Below are positions 1 through 6,665 of a stretch of 15,555 bases of DNA, piece by piece. The notes under the pieces were generated by a model. The model was given only the letters and a program-made list of their open reading frames with translations, was not told the origin of the DNA and ran no database searches. The stretch covers positions 1-15,555 of the forward strand of contig JBFGCM010000086.1 of the NCBI GenBank assembly GCA_041581135.1. Direction: 5' to 3'. How positions within the stretch are numbered: position 1 is the stretch's first letter; each line of letters starts with the position of its first letter. The translations under genes and the position numbers were made by a program. Source of the DNA: JBFGCM01 sp041581135 (GTDB lineage Bacteria; Actinomycetota; Acidimicrobiia; Spongiisociales; UBA5794).

Positions 1-3000
1 GATCCGGCGACGTCGCCGTTGGCGGCGAATCATGTGTATGCCGACAACGGGGTGTACACGGTGACGGTGACGGTCACCGACGACGACCTCGGGACCGGTG
101 CCGATACATTGACGGTGACGGTGGGGAACGTCGCCCCCACTGTCGATGCCGGTCCCGACGCAACCGTCGACGAGGGCGACACCTATGACTTGACCGGTTC
201 CTTCAGCGATCCCGGCACGGGTGATACCCACACCGCCACCGTCGACTGGGGCGATGGGACTCCTCCTGAAGCCGCCACCGTCACAGCACCCACCGTGTCC
301 GCAACCCACCTGTTCGCGGCCCTCGGCACTTACACGGTCACGGTGACGGTCACCGATGACGACGGGGCCGACCACAGCGATACGCTGGTGGTGACGGTCG
401 CCAATCTCCCGCCGGTGCTCGACCCGATTCCGGCGGCGACGGTAGACGAGGCAACCGAACTCGCCTTCACGGCCACGGCAAGTGACGCTCCGCTTCCCGG
501 CAACGCGCTGACGTTCTCCCTCGTGGGCGCCCCGGCCGCTGCCGTCATCGATCCGGCGTCGGGAGCTTTCACCTGGACTCCTGCCGAAGCCGATGGTCCC
601 GGCAACTTCGTGTTCGACGTCGTCGTGAGCGACGCGCACGGCGGCAGCGACAGCGAGACGGTGACGGTCACGGTGGCCGAGGCCAACCAGCCGCCGGTGC
701 TGAATCCGGTCGCCGACCAGCTCCGTGCCGAACTCGACACCGTGAACCTGGCGATCAGTGCCACCGATGCCGATCTTCCCGCCAACGGCCTGACCTATGC
801 GGCGACCGGTCTGCCCGACACCCTCGCCATCGACGCCGCCTCCGGCCTCATCAGCGGCGATCTCGACCACTCGTCGGCCGGAACCTATCCCGTGCTCGTC
901 ACCGTCACGGACGACGGTTCGCCGCCATTGTCCGCGACGACCTCGTTCGTGCTGACCGTGACAAATGTCAATCGCCCACCGACGGTCGAGCCCTTGGAGC
1001 TGGCCGCCGCCGCTGGCAAGCCGACCACGTTCACCATGATCACGGCCGATGCCGACGGGGACCCGCTGACCTTCATCGTCGTCACCGCCCCGGCCCAGGG
1101 ATCCCTCGCCGGTGTCGGGCCCGAGTTCGTCTACACACCGGGTCTCGACGGTTCGGGCACGGACACCTTCGAGATCGTGGTGAGTGACGGCACCGACCTC
1201 TCGGCTCCCGCCGTCGTCACGGTGCTGATCGCCGCGAACGGCGCTCCGGCAGCCGCCGGCGACTCGTTCACCGTCGATCAGGCCCGCAGCCTCGTCATTG
1301 CCGCTCCCGGCGTCTTGGTCAACGACGTCGACCCCGAGGGCAAACCGCTCTCGGCCACTCTGGTCGACGGGCCCGACCACGGAACGCTGGTGCTGAACGC
1401 CGACGGCGGCTTCACGTACGAACACGACGGCAACGGGACCGCTAGAGACTCGTTCACCTATCAGGCGTCGGACGGAGAACGTGCCTCGGCACCCGCCACC
1501 GTCACCATCACCATCAACCCGAACCGCGGGCCCGTGGTGACCGATGACACGGTGGTGCTCGACGAGGACGACTCGGTCGTGTTCTCCCCGATCGTCAACG
1601 ATTTCGACCCGGACGGGGACGACATCACGATGGCATCGATCGGGGCGCCCGCCGCCGGGACCGTCTTCGAGGTCGGCGAAGACGTGTACCGGTACATTCC
1701 CGAGCCGGACTGGAACGGTTCATTCGACCTGGCATACGAGATCGTCGATGCCCGTGGTGGGCGCGCAGCAGGAGTCGTTGCCTTCGAGGTCCGACCGGTC
1801 AACGACGCCCCCGTCGCCGACGACCTCTCGCTCGAGTTGCCTGCGGAAGTGCTCGAGCTGGGTATCCCCATCACCGGCAAGTTCATGGACATCGACGGCG
1901 ACGACATGACGGTCGACCTCGGCGCCCCCGAACACGGCTCGGCCGTCCTCGTGTCCTCGGGGCTGATTCGGTACATCCCCGACCCGGGGTTCCAAGGGAC
2001 CGACACGTTCACGTACACGGTCATCGACGTAGCGGGTGCCACTGCCGTGGGCACCATCACGGTGAACGTCTCCACCATCGAGGGTGAAGACATCGCTATC
2101 GGGCTCGTGCAGTTCGACCGACCTGCGGCCGCCGGACGCCTGCTCGAGGAATCCGGCAGCGGCGTCATGTCCCTGCTCGGGATCCGGCTGGTGGTGGGGT
2201 CGGTGTTCGAGACGTTCTACGTGTTCAGGCTGCCGCTGCTGGTGCTGGCAGGAGCCTTCCTGGTGTCGTTGTTGCTCGGGCTCTCCAAGACGTTCGTACT
2301 CGGGGCGGGCCCGGTGTACCTGCCGCTGATACCGCCGAGCCTCTACAGCGTGGTATTGGTCGACGCAGCCGACGAGGTGTTGGTGCGTGCCGAGCCGGGC
2401 GAGAACAACGAGGTGATCCACGCGTTCGCTGCAGCGGAGCGGGACTTGCGCGGCACCGGACGACGCGCCCACACGGGCTCACAGTTGTGGATCGAGGTGG
2501 AATCGCCGGCAGGCGACGGCTGGGTGGACGCAACGGTGCTCACCCCCAATCGCACTGCCGGGGCCTTCGCCACCGATGAGGCGGTCCACGGTCTGGCGGA
2601 GGCCCTGCAGGCAACCCTGGCTGCAGGCGGCGACCTGAGCACGGTGACCGGCGGGCGCGGTCTCTACCTCGCCCACTTCGCGAATCCCGAACTCATCCCA
2701 GCAGAAGAGCTGGCCGGATTGCTCACCGATGGGTCGGTGTACGCATGGTGGAATCGCAGCGGGAGCATCCCAGAGCTGGACGGCACGGTCATGGAGATCG
2801 TCGGCGAGCCGCTGCTGGTGTCTATGCAGCGGTACGACGCCCGAGGCGACGGTGAGGCGTTCGAAGAGATCCCAGTGGAGTTCGTCAACTATCGACGCCT
2901 CACCTATGGCGACGAGCGAGTTCCAGGCAAGGACGCATGGCACGTGTTCTTCGATCACCTCGATGGGGAGCCCCGTATCGCTGCGATCTGGCGAGAGGGA

Positions 3001-3060
3001 CTCGCCAATCCCAATGCAACCGGCAACGCCAGAAGCAGAAGGCTGCTGATCGCCGGATGA
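1..3060 (+). CDS. Large PKD/cadherin-like repeat surface protein, C-terminal part (5' truncated by window)
   Basis: The reading frame is open from base 1, so the TTG at 19 is not a true start and the N-terminus lies outside. Seen in order: the end of one PKD domain (1-135); a full PKD domain (about 133-405) with the WGDGTP motif at 247; two cadherin/putative-Ig-like repeats starting PPVL (about 412-690 and 691-975); then four VCBS/Big_9-like repeats (about 976-2070) with D-x-D-G-D/DPEG and FTY motifs. A hydrophobic stretch follows (about 2161-2310), then an SH3b-like segment (about 2341-2550) and a roughly 170-residue C-terminal region I do not recognise. PKD and cadherin-like repeats are typically extracellular, often Ca2+-binding, adhesive or spacer modules. 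I infer a membrane-anchored cell-surface protein, possibly an adhesin. No catalytic domain is visible in this part. The stop is the TGA at 3058. Confidence 0.85.
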   Translation, partial: DPATSPLAANHVYADNGVYTVTVTVTDDDLGTGADTLTVTVGNVAPTVDAGPDATVDEGDTYDLTGSFSDPGTGDTHTATVDWGDGTPPEAATVTAPTVSATHLFAALGTYTVTVTVTDDDGADHSDTLVVTVANLPPVLDPIPAATVDEATELAFTATASDAPLPGNALTFSLVGAPAAAVIDPASGAFTWTPAEADGPGNFVFDVVVSDAHGGSDSETVTVTVAEANQPPVLNPVADQLRAELDTVNLAISATDADLPANGLTYAATGLPDTLAIDAASGLISGDLDHSSAGTYPVLVTVTDDGSPPLSATTSFVLTVTNVNRPPTVEPLELAAAAGKPTTFTMITADADGDPLTFIVVTAPAQGSLAGVGPEFVYTPGLDGSGTDTFEIVVSDGTDLSAPAVVTVLIAANGAPAAAGDSFTVDQARSLVIAAPGVLVNDVDPEGKPLSATLVDGPDHGTLVLNADGGFTYEHDGNGTARDSFTYQASDGERASAPATVTITINPNRGPVVTDDTVVLDEDDSVVFSPIVNDFDPDGDDITMASIGAPAAGTVFEVGEDVYRYIPEPDWNGSFDLAYEIVDARGGRAAGVVAFEVRPVNDAPVADDLSLELPAEVLELGIPITGKFMDIDGDDMTVDLGAPEHGSAVLVSSGLIRYIPDPGFQGTDTFTYTVIDVAGATAVGTITVNVSTIEGEDIAIGLVQFDRPAAAGRLLEESGSGVMSLLGIRLVVGSVFETFYVFRLPLLVLAGAFLVSLLLGLSKTFVLGAGPVYLPLIPPSLYSVVLVDAADEVLVRAEPGENNEVIHAFAAAERDLRGTGRRAHTGSQLWIEVESPAGDGWVDATVLTPNRTAGAFATDEAVHGLAEALQATLAAGGDLSTVTGGRGLYLAHFANPELIPAEELAGLLTDGSVYAWWNRSGSIPELDGTVMEIVGEPLLVSMQRYDARGDGEAFEEIPVEFVNYRRLTYGDERVPGKDAWHVFFDHLDGEPRIAAIWREGLANPNATGNARSRRLLIAG
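56..356 (+). repeat. Near-identical DNA repeat in consecutive PKD units
   Basis: A 25-base stretch at 56-80 recurs at 332-356 with one mismatch (gtg versus gtc). Both encode the last strand of a PKD domain, the YTVTVTVTDDD motif. The 276-base offset equals one 92-residue PKD unit. A shorter version appears near 657-678. This points to tandem duplication of PKD modules, or to strong selection on the strand sequence. Confidence 0.7.
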
Positions 3061-3133
3061 CATGGCCGAATGCCCGGCACCGATGTGCCGTGGCCAGCGC
3101 TACGGTTACGACGCGGAGTCCGGGGAGTCAGGC

Positions 3134-3703
3134 ATGGCCGGGAAACGAATCGCTGCGCTCGTCTACGACAGCGGCCCCGGGGCGTTGCTGGCTTGGCGCG
3201 GCAGCACCGTCCTCCATCACGTCGCTGCCAAGGCGGGAGGCTGGCCGGTGGAGCGCGTGCTGGTGGTGCTCGGTCCCGATGGCGAGGCCGCGCTGGAGGC
3301 TGGCGGATTCGGCGAGGCAGTGGTGGTGCTCGTGACCGAGAGCGAAGGCACGGCGAGCCTGCTTCGCGCCGGCCTCGACACGCTCGTGCGCGACGGTGGC
3401 GTTCACGCCGCCCTACTCGTGCCTGCGGACCACCCAGATGTGGACCCGGCCGTCGTCGCCGAGCTGGCGGAGTCCTCCCAGCGCTCCAGCGCAGGCCTCA
3501 CGGTGCCGAAGTACCGCTACGCGGTCGGCCCCCCGGTCATCATCGGAGAACTGCTGTGGGGGGAGATGATGAACCAGGAGGGCGACGTCGACCTCGTGGC
3601 GTTCACCCGGTCACGTGCCGAGTCTGTCGATGAGGTCTGGTTCGATCAGCTCGCACCGATCGAAGTCGCCGATGCCTCTGATCTGGCGAGGCTCAGGGCC
3701 TGA
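3134..3703 (+). CDS. MobA-like NTP-transferase-fold protein, degenerate active site
   Basis: 189 aa. ATG 3134 is preferred because GGGGAG at 3122-3127 is a well-placed ribosome binding site. The frame stays open upstream to an ATG at 3062, but the added residues (MAECPAPMC...) look non-coding. The fold pattern resembles MobA/MocA/CofC nucleotidyltransferases: an N-terminal beta strand (RIAALVYDSG), a middle VPADHPDVDP matching the family's Asp-containing metal/NTP-binding strand, and a C-terminal IEVADASDLARL like the family's DxxTPeDL end. The usual LAAGxSxRMGxxK nucleotide-binding loop is replaced by LVYDSGPGALLAWRG, which lacks the conserved Arg and Lys. Substrate and activity are unknown. 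It could be an inactive homologue or bind something other than GTP/CTP. A TACGGT -10-like box lies at 3101-3106. Confidence 0.7.
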   Translation: MAGKRIAALVYDSGPGALLAWRGSTVLHHVAAKAGGWPVERVLVVLGPDGEAALEAGGFGEAVVVLVTESEGTASLLRAGLDTLVRDGGVHAALLVPADHPDVDPAVVAELAESSQRSSAGLTVPKYRYAVGPPVIIGELLWGEMMNQEGDVDLVAFTRSRAESVDEVWFDQLAPIEVADASDLARLRA

Positions 3704-3820
3704 CGGGGGCTGGCACCGCAGAAGGAGCGCCAGGTATCCTCTGGCAGACTCGGATGCCACGGACCGAGGGAACCCCGGCTCTGGTCACCTGCAACTGACT
3801 GTCATCCGAAAGGAGCAGAG

Positions 3821-4225
3821 ATGGCGTCCATCGATGCGATCGAGGGCATCGGTCCCAAGAATGCGACCAAACTGCGCAAGGCACGCATCCGAACCACCGA
3901 AGCGTTGCTGAAGAACGGTGCCACTCGGAAGGGTCGCAAGGGGGTCGCCTCCGCGACCGGCATCGGTGAGAAGACCATCCTGGAGTGGGTCAACCGTGCC
4001 GACCTGATGCGGGTGAAGGGCGTCGGTGAGGAGTACTCCGACTTGCTCGAGGCCGTTGGGGTGGACACGGTGAAGGAGCTCCGGAATCGGAACCCCGCCA
4101 ATCTGCTCAAGTCGATGGTGGCGGTGAACTCCGAGAAGCGGTTGGTGCGTCGCCTCCCCACCGAATCGATGATCGAGCGATGGGTGGCTCACGCCAAAGA
4201 GCTCGATCCGGTCGTCAAGTACTGA
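3821..4225 (+). CDS. Helix-hairpin-helix (DUF4332-type) protein
   Basis: 134 aa, with AAAGGAG at 3809-3815 spaced 5 nt from ATG 3821. The N-terminus IEGIGPKNATKLRKARI is a textbook helix-hairpin-helix with a GIG turn. Further HhH-like turns are ATGIGEKTILEWV (about residues 45-57) and VKGVGEEYSDLLEAVGV (about 65-81). This spacing matches DUF4332 proteins, which resemble the HhH pairs of DNA polymerase/ligase accessory domains. HhH turns usually contact the DNA backbone without sequence specificity, so a nucleic-acid-binding role is plausible but not shown. The gene ends just before a strong hairpin and is convergent with the HBHA-like gene. No enzymatic domain is present. Confidence 0.8.
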   Translation: MASIDAIEGIGPKNATKLRKARIRTTEALLKNGATRKGRKGVASATGIGEKTILEWVNRADLMRVKGVGEEYSDLLEAVGVDTVKELRNRNPANLLKSMVAVNSEKRLVRRLPTESMIERWVAHAKELDPVVKY

Positions 4226-4231
4226 ACGCGA

Positions 4232-4260
4232 AACGGCGACCCGTCGAGCGGGTCGCCGTT
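4232..4260. terminator. Bidirectional hairpin terminator between convergent genes
   Basis: A perfect 12-bp inverted repeat (4232-4243 pairs with 4249-4260) has a 5-base loop TCGAG. It sits 7 bases after the stop of the HhH gene and 16 bases beyond the stop of the HBHA-like gene on the other strand. There is no long T-tract on either side, which is common for actinobacterial hairpin terminators. Confidence 0.75.
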
Positions 4261-4276
4261 CCACAGTCGTTGCTGC

Positions 4277-4882
4277 TCAGCTCTTGGCTGCAGCCTTCGT
4301 CGCGGCGGGCTTACGTGCCACCGGCTTCTTGGCCGCAGTCGATGCCGGCGCCTTCTTGGCTGCGGGCTTTTTGGCGGCGGCAGGCTTCTTGGCGGCCGCC
4401 TTCTTGGCCGGTGCCTTCTTGGCGGCGGCGGGCTTCTTGGCGGCGGCGGGCTTCTTGGCGGCCGGCTTCGTGGCCGTTGCCTTCTTGGCCGGTGCCTTCT
4501 TGGCGGCCGGCTTCGGTGCCGCTGGGCTGGGCTTCGCCTCCGGCATCGGCCGCGGGCTGAAGTTGTCCCTCCAGCTGGCCAGCACACCTTCGAGCTGATC
4601 GCGCAGCTTCACCACTCGATCCTGGATCTGGTCGAGATCGACGCGATGGGTCAGCTCCTCGGCCATCTTCTTGCCACGCAGCTCCGACACGGCCTTCTTC
4701 GACTCGGTGGTCCATTCGTCGGCGAGCTTCTCGCCTTCCTCGGCCCAGACGTCGAATCGGTCGGAGGCGGTGTCGGCGACCTTCGAGCCGAACTCGACGA
4801 GCCGCCGGCTGACAACCACCGGAGCCCCGATGGCCGCGTAGACCGCCTTCTGCGCCACGTCCTTGGATGCGGTCAGGTTCAT
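4277..4882 (-). CDS. Heparin-binding-hemagglutinin (HBHA)-like protein with Lys/Ala/Pro-rich tail
   Basis: 201 aa. The start ATG at 4882 has AAGGAG 8 nt upstream. Residues 1 to about 115 are predicted helical and charged (VYAAIGAPVVVSRRLVEF near the N-terminus, then DQIQDRVVKLRDQLEGVL). From about residue 120 to the end there are imperfect repeats PAAKK, APAKK, AAAKK and PAAAKK with ten KK pairs, a histone-H1-like tail. Mycobacterial HBHA (Rv0475, 199 aa) has the same plan, a helical coiled-coil front and a KKAAPA-type C-terminal tail that binds heparan sulfate, and is likewise preceded by an XRE regulator (Rv0474). The architecture plus synteny supports homology. Adhesin function in this presumably non-pathogenic organism is not implied; binding of polyanions (DNA, anionic polysaccharide) or a phasin/lipid-droplet-type role are alternatives. 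Confidence 0.8.
   Translation of the reverse strand: MNLTASKDVAQKAVYAAIGAPVVVSRRLVEFGSKVADTASDRFDVWAEEGEKLADEWTTESKKAVSELRGKKMAEELTHRVDLDQIQDRVVKLRDQLEGVLASWRDNFSPRPMPEAKPSPAAPKPAAKKAPAKKATATKPAAKKPAAAKKPAAAKKAPAKKAAAKKPAAAKKPAAKKAPASTAAKKPVARKPAATKAAAKS
4305..4530 (-). repeat. Low-complexity Ala/Lys/Pro codon repeats in HBHA-like tail
   Basis: Tandem imperfect 12-18-base units built from ttcttggc and gcggcggcgg (plus-strand view) encode the PAAKK/APAKK/AAAKK modules. Spacing is irregular, there are no unique spacers, and the unit stays in frame. This is a coding repeat, prone to length change by slippage. Confidence 0.8.
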
Positions 4883-4887
4883 GACCT

Positions 4888-5226
4888 TTACTCCTTCTCG
4901 CTGATGAAGCTCTGGTAGATCTCCAACAGCGCTTGTTTCTGTCTCTGGGTCAGCTCCGGCGCGTCGTCGATGGCCTCCACCACGGTCGCTCGAGGGCCGG
5001 TGCCCTCGATGAGTCCGGCTCGCTCGTACAGCGATTCGGCGCGGATCGACAGTGCTCGTGCGATCGATTTCATGATCTCGGCGGACGGCTTGCGCAATCC
5101 GCGCTCGATCTGGCTCAGATAGGGATTGGAGATCCCTGCCGCCTCGGCGAGCTTGCGCAGTGAGATAGCACTGCGTTCCCGCTGCTGACGGATGAACTGG
5201 CCCAGATCCGGAATCTGATCCTTCAT
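4888..5226 (-). CDS. XRE-family HTH transcriptional regulator (Rv0474-like)
   Basis: 112 aa from ATG 5226. An in-frame ATG at 5238 would add MQAG but overlaps a TATAAT box, so 5226 is preferred. Residues about 7-60 (LGQFIRQQRERSAISLRKLAEAAGISNPYLSQIERGLRKPSAEIMKSIARAL) are a classic lambda-Cro/XRE helix-turn-helix, with the recognition-helix motif NPYLSQIERG. The C-terminus (LTQRQKQALLEIYQSFISEKE) resembles that of the mycobacterial Rv0474 family. The TAA at 4888-4890 lies 5 nt before the HBHA-like ATG, and that gene's Shine-Dalgarno is inside this coding sequence, so the two are co-transcribed and probably co-regulated. I infer autoregulation from the palindromes in its promoter. The ligand is unknown. 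Confidence 0.88.
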   Translation of the reverse strand: MKDQIPDLGQFIRQQRERSAISLRKLAEAAGISNPYLSQIERGLRKPSAEIMKSIARALSIRAESLYERAGLIEGTGPRATVVEAIDDAPELTQRQKQALLEIYQSFISEKE

Positions 5227-5236
5227 TCCTGCTTGC

Positions 5237-5266
5237 ATTATATCAACGCGGTGCTAACTATTGCAA
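5237..5266 (-). promoter_or_regulatory. SigA-type promoter of the XRE/HBHA-like operon
   Basis: Reading the minus strand: -35 TTGCAA (5266-5261), an 18-bp spacer, and a perfect -10 TATAAT (5242-5237). A transcription start about 7 nt downstream would fall near 5230, leaving 0-4 nt before ATG 5226. The mRNA would thus be essentially leaderless, and the ATG at 5238 would lie upstream of the transcript. Confidence 0.7.
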
Positions 5267-5283
5267 GCGCTAGCTCTCAGCTA
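5266..5283. promoter_or_regulatory. Cluster of short palindromes, candidate operator
   Basis: AGCGCT (5266-5271), GCTAGC (5269-5274) and the inverted repeat TAGCT-CTC-AGCTA (5271-5283) abut the -35 box of the XRE gene and lie upstream of the divergent small gene at 5307. Operators of XRE proteins are usually short inverted repeats next to their own promoter, so this is a reasonable candidate site. No binding evidence is available. Confidence 0.35.
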
Positions 5284-5292
5284 TCGGCGTGG

Positions 5293-5298
5293 TACGGT
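5293..5298 (+). promoter_or_regulatory. Candidate -10 box, leaderless start of the 81-aa gene
   Basis: TACGGT fits the actinobacterial TANNNT -10 and is followed by 8 nt and then ATG 5307. No clear -35 is seen at 17-18 bp. The call rests on position and on similar boxes elsewhere in the window. Confidence 0.4.
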
Positions 5299-5306
5299 GC
5301 CGCCCA

Positions 5307-5552
5307 ATGGAGATCGTGCTCGTGGAGGTGCCAGGGCTCGGCGTGCCGTCGGAGATGGTGGCACTCGCCGACGAGATGGAAGAAGATCCACGTTGTCATC
5401 TCTCCGTGCTGGGCGGTGACCGTGTAGGCGCCGTGCTGTTCTCCGTGTGGGATGCCGAGGTCGCCACCGAGGTCGAAGACGGAGTACGGGATCAACTGGA
5501 GGGCGCGATGGTGCGGCGCCTGAGTCTTCCCGGCGGGGTTCTGCGCAATTGA
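5307..5552 (+). CDS. Small protein of unknown function (81 aa)
   Basis: Begins MEIVLVEVPGLGVPSEMVALADEM. It is acidic, has a hydrophobic beta-like start and a VLGGDRVGAVLFSVWD segment, and carries no signal peptide or membrane segment. I do not recognise the family. ATG 5307 is preferred over the in-frame GTG at 5289 because a TACGGT -10-like box (5293-5298) overlaps the region just after the GTG and sits 8 nt before the ATG, so transcripts would start about at the ATG. There is no Shine-Dalgarno. It is divergent from the XRE regulator and lies 99 nt upstream of the DAHP synthase start, so it could share a transcript with aroF. Composition and absence of internal stops support coding, but it is short. 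Confidence 0.55.
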   Translation: MEIVLVEVPGLGVPSEMVALADEMEEDPRCHLSVLGGDRVGAVLFSVWDAEVATEVEDGVRDQLEGAMVRRLSLPGGVLRN

Positions 5553-5651
5553 GACCGGTCTAGAGTGCGGCGTCCCTACGTGGCGGGTTGCTCGATGTCC
5601 GACACATCCCCATCTGATGCGGCTGCGAGTGCCGACGGAGGAGACCAATCC

Positions 5652-6665
5652 ATGATCATCGTCATGCGTCCCGATTCCACCGACGAGGACGCTGCGCACG
5701 TCATCGAGCGGCTCGAGGCCATCGGCGCGGAAGCGCATGTCTCCCAGGGACAATTCCGCACGGTGATCGGGGCGGTTGGTGACCGCGATGTCATCCAGCG
5801 GCTCCCATGGGAGGCATTTGCGGGTGTCGAACGGGCAGTTCCCGTACTGAAGCCCTTCAAGTTCGTGAGCCGTGAGTTTCAGGCAGAGGACTCGATCATC
5901 CAGGTCGGCTCGGTACCTGTGGGAGGCGGGCACTTCGCCGCCATTGCGGGGCCGTGTGCCGTGGAGACCCGTGACCAGCTGTTCGCGTCGGCCGAAGCGG
6001 TGAAGCGGGCCGGCGCCACCATCCTGCGAGGGGACGCCTTCAAGCCTCGCACCTCGCCGTACGCGTTCCAAGGCCACGGTGAGGACGGCCTGAAGCTGAT
6101 GGCCGAGGCGAGGGAGGAGTTCGGCATGCCGTTCGTGGCCGAGGTGCTCGACCCGCGTGACGTGAACCTCGTGAGTTCGTACGCAGACCTCATCCGCGTC
6201 GGCACGCGGAACATGGCCAACTTCGGCCTCCTGTCGGAGCTCGGCAGGCAGCCGAAGCCCGTACTCCTCAAGCGAGGATTCACCGCCACCATCGAGGAGT
6301 GGCTGAATGCTGCGGAGTACATCTACAAAGAGGGCAACCATCACGTGATCCTGTGCGAACGGGGAATCCGGACGTTCGAGACGGCGACCCGCAACACACT
6401 CGACATCTCGGCCGTGCCCGTCATCAAGGGCCTGTCACACCTCCCCGTCGTGGTCGATCCATCACACAGTGGGGGGAGGCGTGAGCTCGTGGCGCCGTTG
6501 ACCCGGGCCGCCGTCGCGATAGGTGCTGACGGCGTGATGGTGGACGTGCACCCGGCACCGGAGACGGCCCTGGTCGACGGCGCCCAGGCCATCCTCCCCG
6601 CAGAGTTCGCCGCGCTGATGGACGATGTGCGCGGCCTCGCCGAGGTCGTCGGTCTCGAGTTGTGA
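5652..6665 (+). CDS. aroF: 3-deoxy-7-phosphoheptulonate (DAHP) synthase, Thermotoga-type class I
   Basis: Condenses phosphoenolpyruvate and erythrose 4-phosphate in the first step of the shikimate pathway. 337 aa from ATG 5652, with GGAGGAG at 5637-5643; an upstream in-frame ATG at 5595 would add a low-complexity MSDTSPSDAAASADGGDQ. Residues 1-70 (MIIVMRPDSTDEDAAHVIERL) form the N-terminal ferredoxin/ACT-like regulatory domain known from the T. maritima enzyme, where tyrosine acts as a feedback inhibitor. The catalytic barrel follows with GPCAVE (Cys102), KPRTSPYAFQG, the LCERGIRTFE segment, DPSHSGG (His272) and LVDGAQ (Asp309). The numbering equals that of the T. maritima enzyme as I recall it. 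The fourth metal ligand, Glu298 there, is Asp298 here. It overlaps tyrA by 4 nt (GTGA), forming an aromatic amino acid operon. Confidence 0.93.
   Translation: MIIVMRPDSTDEDAAHVIERLEAIGAEAHVSQGQFRTVIGAVGDRDVIQRLPWEAFAGVERAVPVLKPFKFVSREFQAEDSIIQVGSVPVGGGHFAAIAGPCAVETRDQLFASAEAVKRAGATILRGDAFKPRTSPYAFQGHGEDGLKLMAEAREEFGMPFVAEVLDPRDVNLVSSYADLIRVGTRNMANFGLLSELGRQPKPVLLKRGFTATIEEWLNAAEYIYKEGNHHVILCERGIRTFETATRNTLDISAVPVIKGLSHLPVVVDPSHSGGRRELVAPLTRAAVAIGADGVMVDVHPAPETALVDGAQAILPAEFAALMDDVRGLAEVVGLEL

Noticed and set aside
3062..3133. Upstream ATG extension of the MobA-like gene
   Set aside because: It lacks a ribosome site, adds Cys/Gly-rich non-family residues, and a better Shine-Dalgarno precedes ATG 3134.
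4305..4530. Repetitive block suggestive of a CRISPR or satellite array
   Set aside because: Units are short, irregular, without unique spacers, and stay in frame to encode PAAKK-type modules of the HBHA-like tail.
5595..5651. ATG 5595 as the start of aroF, or a leader peptide controlling it
   Set aside because: The extra residues are low-complexity and absent from the T. maritima enzyme, while GGAGGAG fits ATG 5652. No run of aromatic codons or alternative hairpins was seen that would support attenuation.
5277..6344. A 355-codon minus-strand frame opposite aroF
   Set aside because: It is antisense to clear DAHP synthase motifs, and the predicted peptide has no recognisable domain.
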